Shown one piece after another: positions 6,728 to 7,487 of a stretch of DNA of 7,487 nucleotides. Both the position numbers and the translations under genes were made by a program. Positions within the stretch are counted from its first letter, which is position 1, and each line of letters begins with the position of its first letter. The notes under the pieces were generated by a model. That model worked only from the letters and a program-made list of their open reading frames with translations. It was not told the DNA's origin and searched no databases. Source of the stretch: Eubacterium sp. (GTDB taxonomy: Bacteria; Bacillota; Clostridia; Lachnospirales; Lachnospiraceae); the NCBI GenBank assembly GCA_022776205.1, contig JALFIK010000146.1, positions 1-7,487 on the forward strand, read 5' to 3'.

Positions 6728-7487
6728 ATGAAATCTTATGATGTCGTAATCGTAGGTGGAGGTCCTGCCGGTTTAGCTGCTGCAATCGCTGCTAAAAAAG
6801 AGGGAATCGACAGTATTTTAATTATTGAGAGAGATAATCAGCTTGGTGGTATTTTAAATCAGTGTATCCATAATGGATTTGGTCTTCATACATTTAAAGA
6901 AGAACTTACCGGTCCGGAATATGCTTCCCGTTTTATTGATCAGGCTGCAGAATTAAATATTGAATATAAATTACATACGATGGTTTGTGACATTTCCAAG
7001 GAGAAAGTTGTCACAGTTATGAACCGTGAAGAAGGTATCGTAATGTATCAGGCCAAGGCAGTAATCCTTGCCATGGGATGCCGTGAGAGACCGCGTGGAG
7101 CCCTGAACATTCCTGGTTACCGTCCGGCAGGTATCTATTCCGCAGGTACCGCACAGAGACTTGTCAACATGGAAGGATTTATGCCGGGTAAGAAAGTTGT
7201 CATCTTAGGATCCGGAGATATCGGACTGATCATGGCAAGACGTATGACTTTTGAAGGTGCAGACGTTAAGGTAGTTGCAGAAGTTATGCCTTACTCCGGT
7301 GGTTTAAAGAGAAATATCGTACAGTGTCTGAACGACTATGATATTCCGTTACTCTTAAGCCATACCGTAATTGATATTGAAGGAAAAGACAGACTGACAG
7401 GTGTGGTAATTGCCGAAGTCGGACCGGACAAAAAACCAATTCCTGGAACAGAAGTTCATTATGACTGTGATACTCTCTTATTATCCT
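6728..7487 (+). CDS. FAD/NAD(P)-dependent oxidoreductase, GlpB-like partner subunit (truncated by window end)
   Basis: The frame is open to the right edge, showing the first 253 residues. The N-terminus DVVIVGGGPAGLAAAI has the FAD-binding GxGxxG at 10-15 with Glu34 after the second strand. AVILAMGCRERPRG (111-124) is the typical end of the first FAD segment in this pyridine-nucleotide-disulfide oxidoreductase superfamily. A second Rossmann motif, KKVVILGSGDIGLIMARRM (155-173), with GSGDIG at 161-166, binds NAD(P)H. No CxxC redox pair is visible; a single Cys46 sits in LGGILNQCIHNGFG, close to where the flavin is expected. GAGG at 6716-6719 lies 8 nt before the ATG. In clostridial clusters this family is the second gene of a GlpA-like, FAD oxidoreductase, DUF1667 set, so electron transfer between NAD(P) and the GlpA-like subunit is likely. 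The specific role is inferred from context. Confidence 0.85.
   Translation, partial: MKSYDVVIVGGGPAGLAAAIAAKKEGIDSILIIERDNQLGGILNQCIHNGFGLHTFKEELTGPEYASRFIDQAAELNIEYKLHTMVCDISKEKVVTVMNREEGIVMYQAKAVILAMGCRERPRGALNIPGYRPAGIYSAGTAQRLVNMEGFMPGKKVVILGSGDIGLIMARRMTFEGADVKVVAEVMPYSGGLKRNIVQCLNDYDIPLLLSHTVIDIEGKDRLTGVVIAEVGPDKKPIPGTEVHYDCDTLLLS

Overview
The window looks like a chromosomal segment of a low-to-moderate GC Gram-positive anaerobe of class Clostridia, most likely a member of the Lachnospiraceae. The evidence is strong AGGAGG-type ribosome binding sites, the sequence style of the ribosomal proteins and SecY, and an anaerobic glycerol-3-phosphate oxidoreductase module of the clostridial type. 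The species cannot be named from the sequence alone.

Positions 1-2218 are the distal part of the spc ribosomal protein operon: the end of rpsE (S5), then rpmD (L30), rplO (L15) and secY, tightly packed, with a 1-nt overlap between rplO and secY. A strong intrinsic terminator follows 13 nt after the secY stop. The adk-map-infA series that normally follows secY in Firmicutes is not here, so the operon is split at this point.

Positions 2219-5029 hold one large monocistronic-looking gene for a YfhO-family multipass membrane protein (GT-C-like glycosyltransferase fold). Its short promoter region carries an 11-nt direct repeat. The most likely start is 2285, not the first in-frame ATG at 2267.

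Positions 5030-5259 are a 230-nt intergenic region holding the most interesting signal in the window. Downstream of a plausible promoter (TTTACA, 17 nt, TAATAT) lies a leader with a perfect 13-nt long-range complementarity (5098-5110 with 5215-5227). This encloses a 16-bp hairpin (5125-5140 with 5169-5184). The 3' strand of the outer helix can instead fold into a local hairpin, so two exclusive states are possible just before the ribosome binding site. I do not recognise it as a known riboswitch class.

Positions 5260-7487 hold two consecutive flavoprotein genes that run off the right edge. The first is a GlpA/LhgO-like FAD enzyme with a C-terminal BFD-type [2Fe-2S] domain. The second is a two-dinucleotide-domain FAD/NAD(P) oxidoreductase. 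In Clostridia this pair is typically followed by a DUF1667 protein and sits near glpK/glpP, acting as an anaerobic glycerol-3-phosphate dehydrogenase complex analogous to GlpABC. The structured leader is therefore a candidate control element for glycerol-3-phosphate catabolism.
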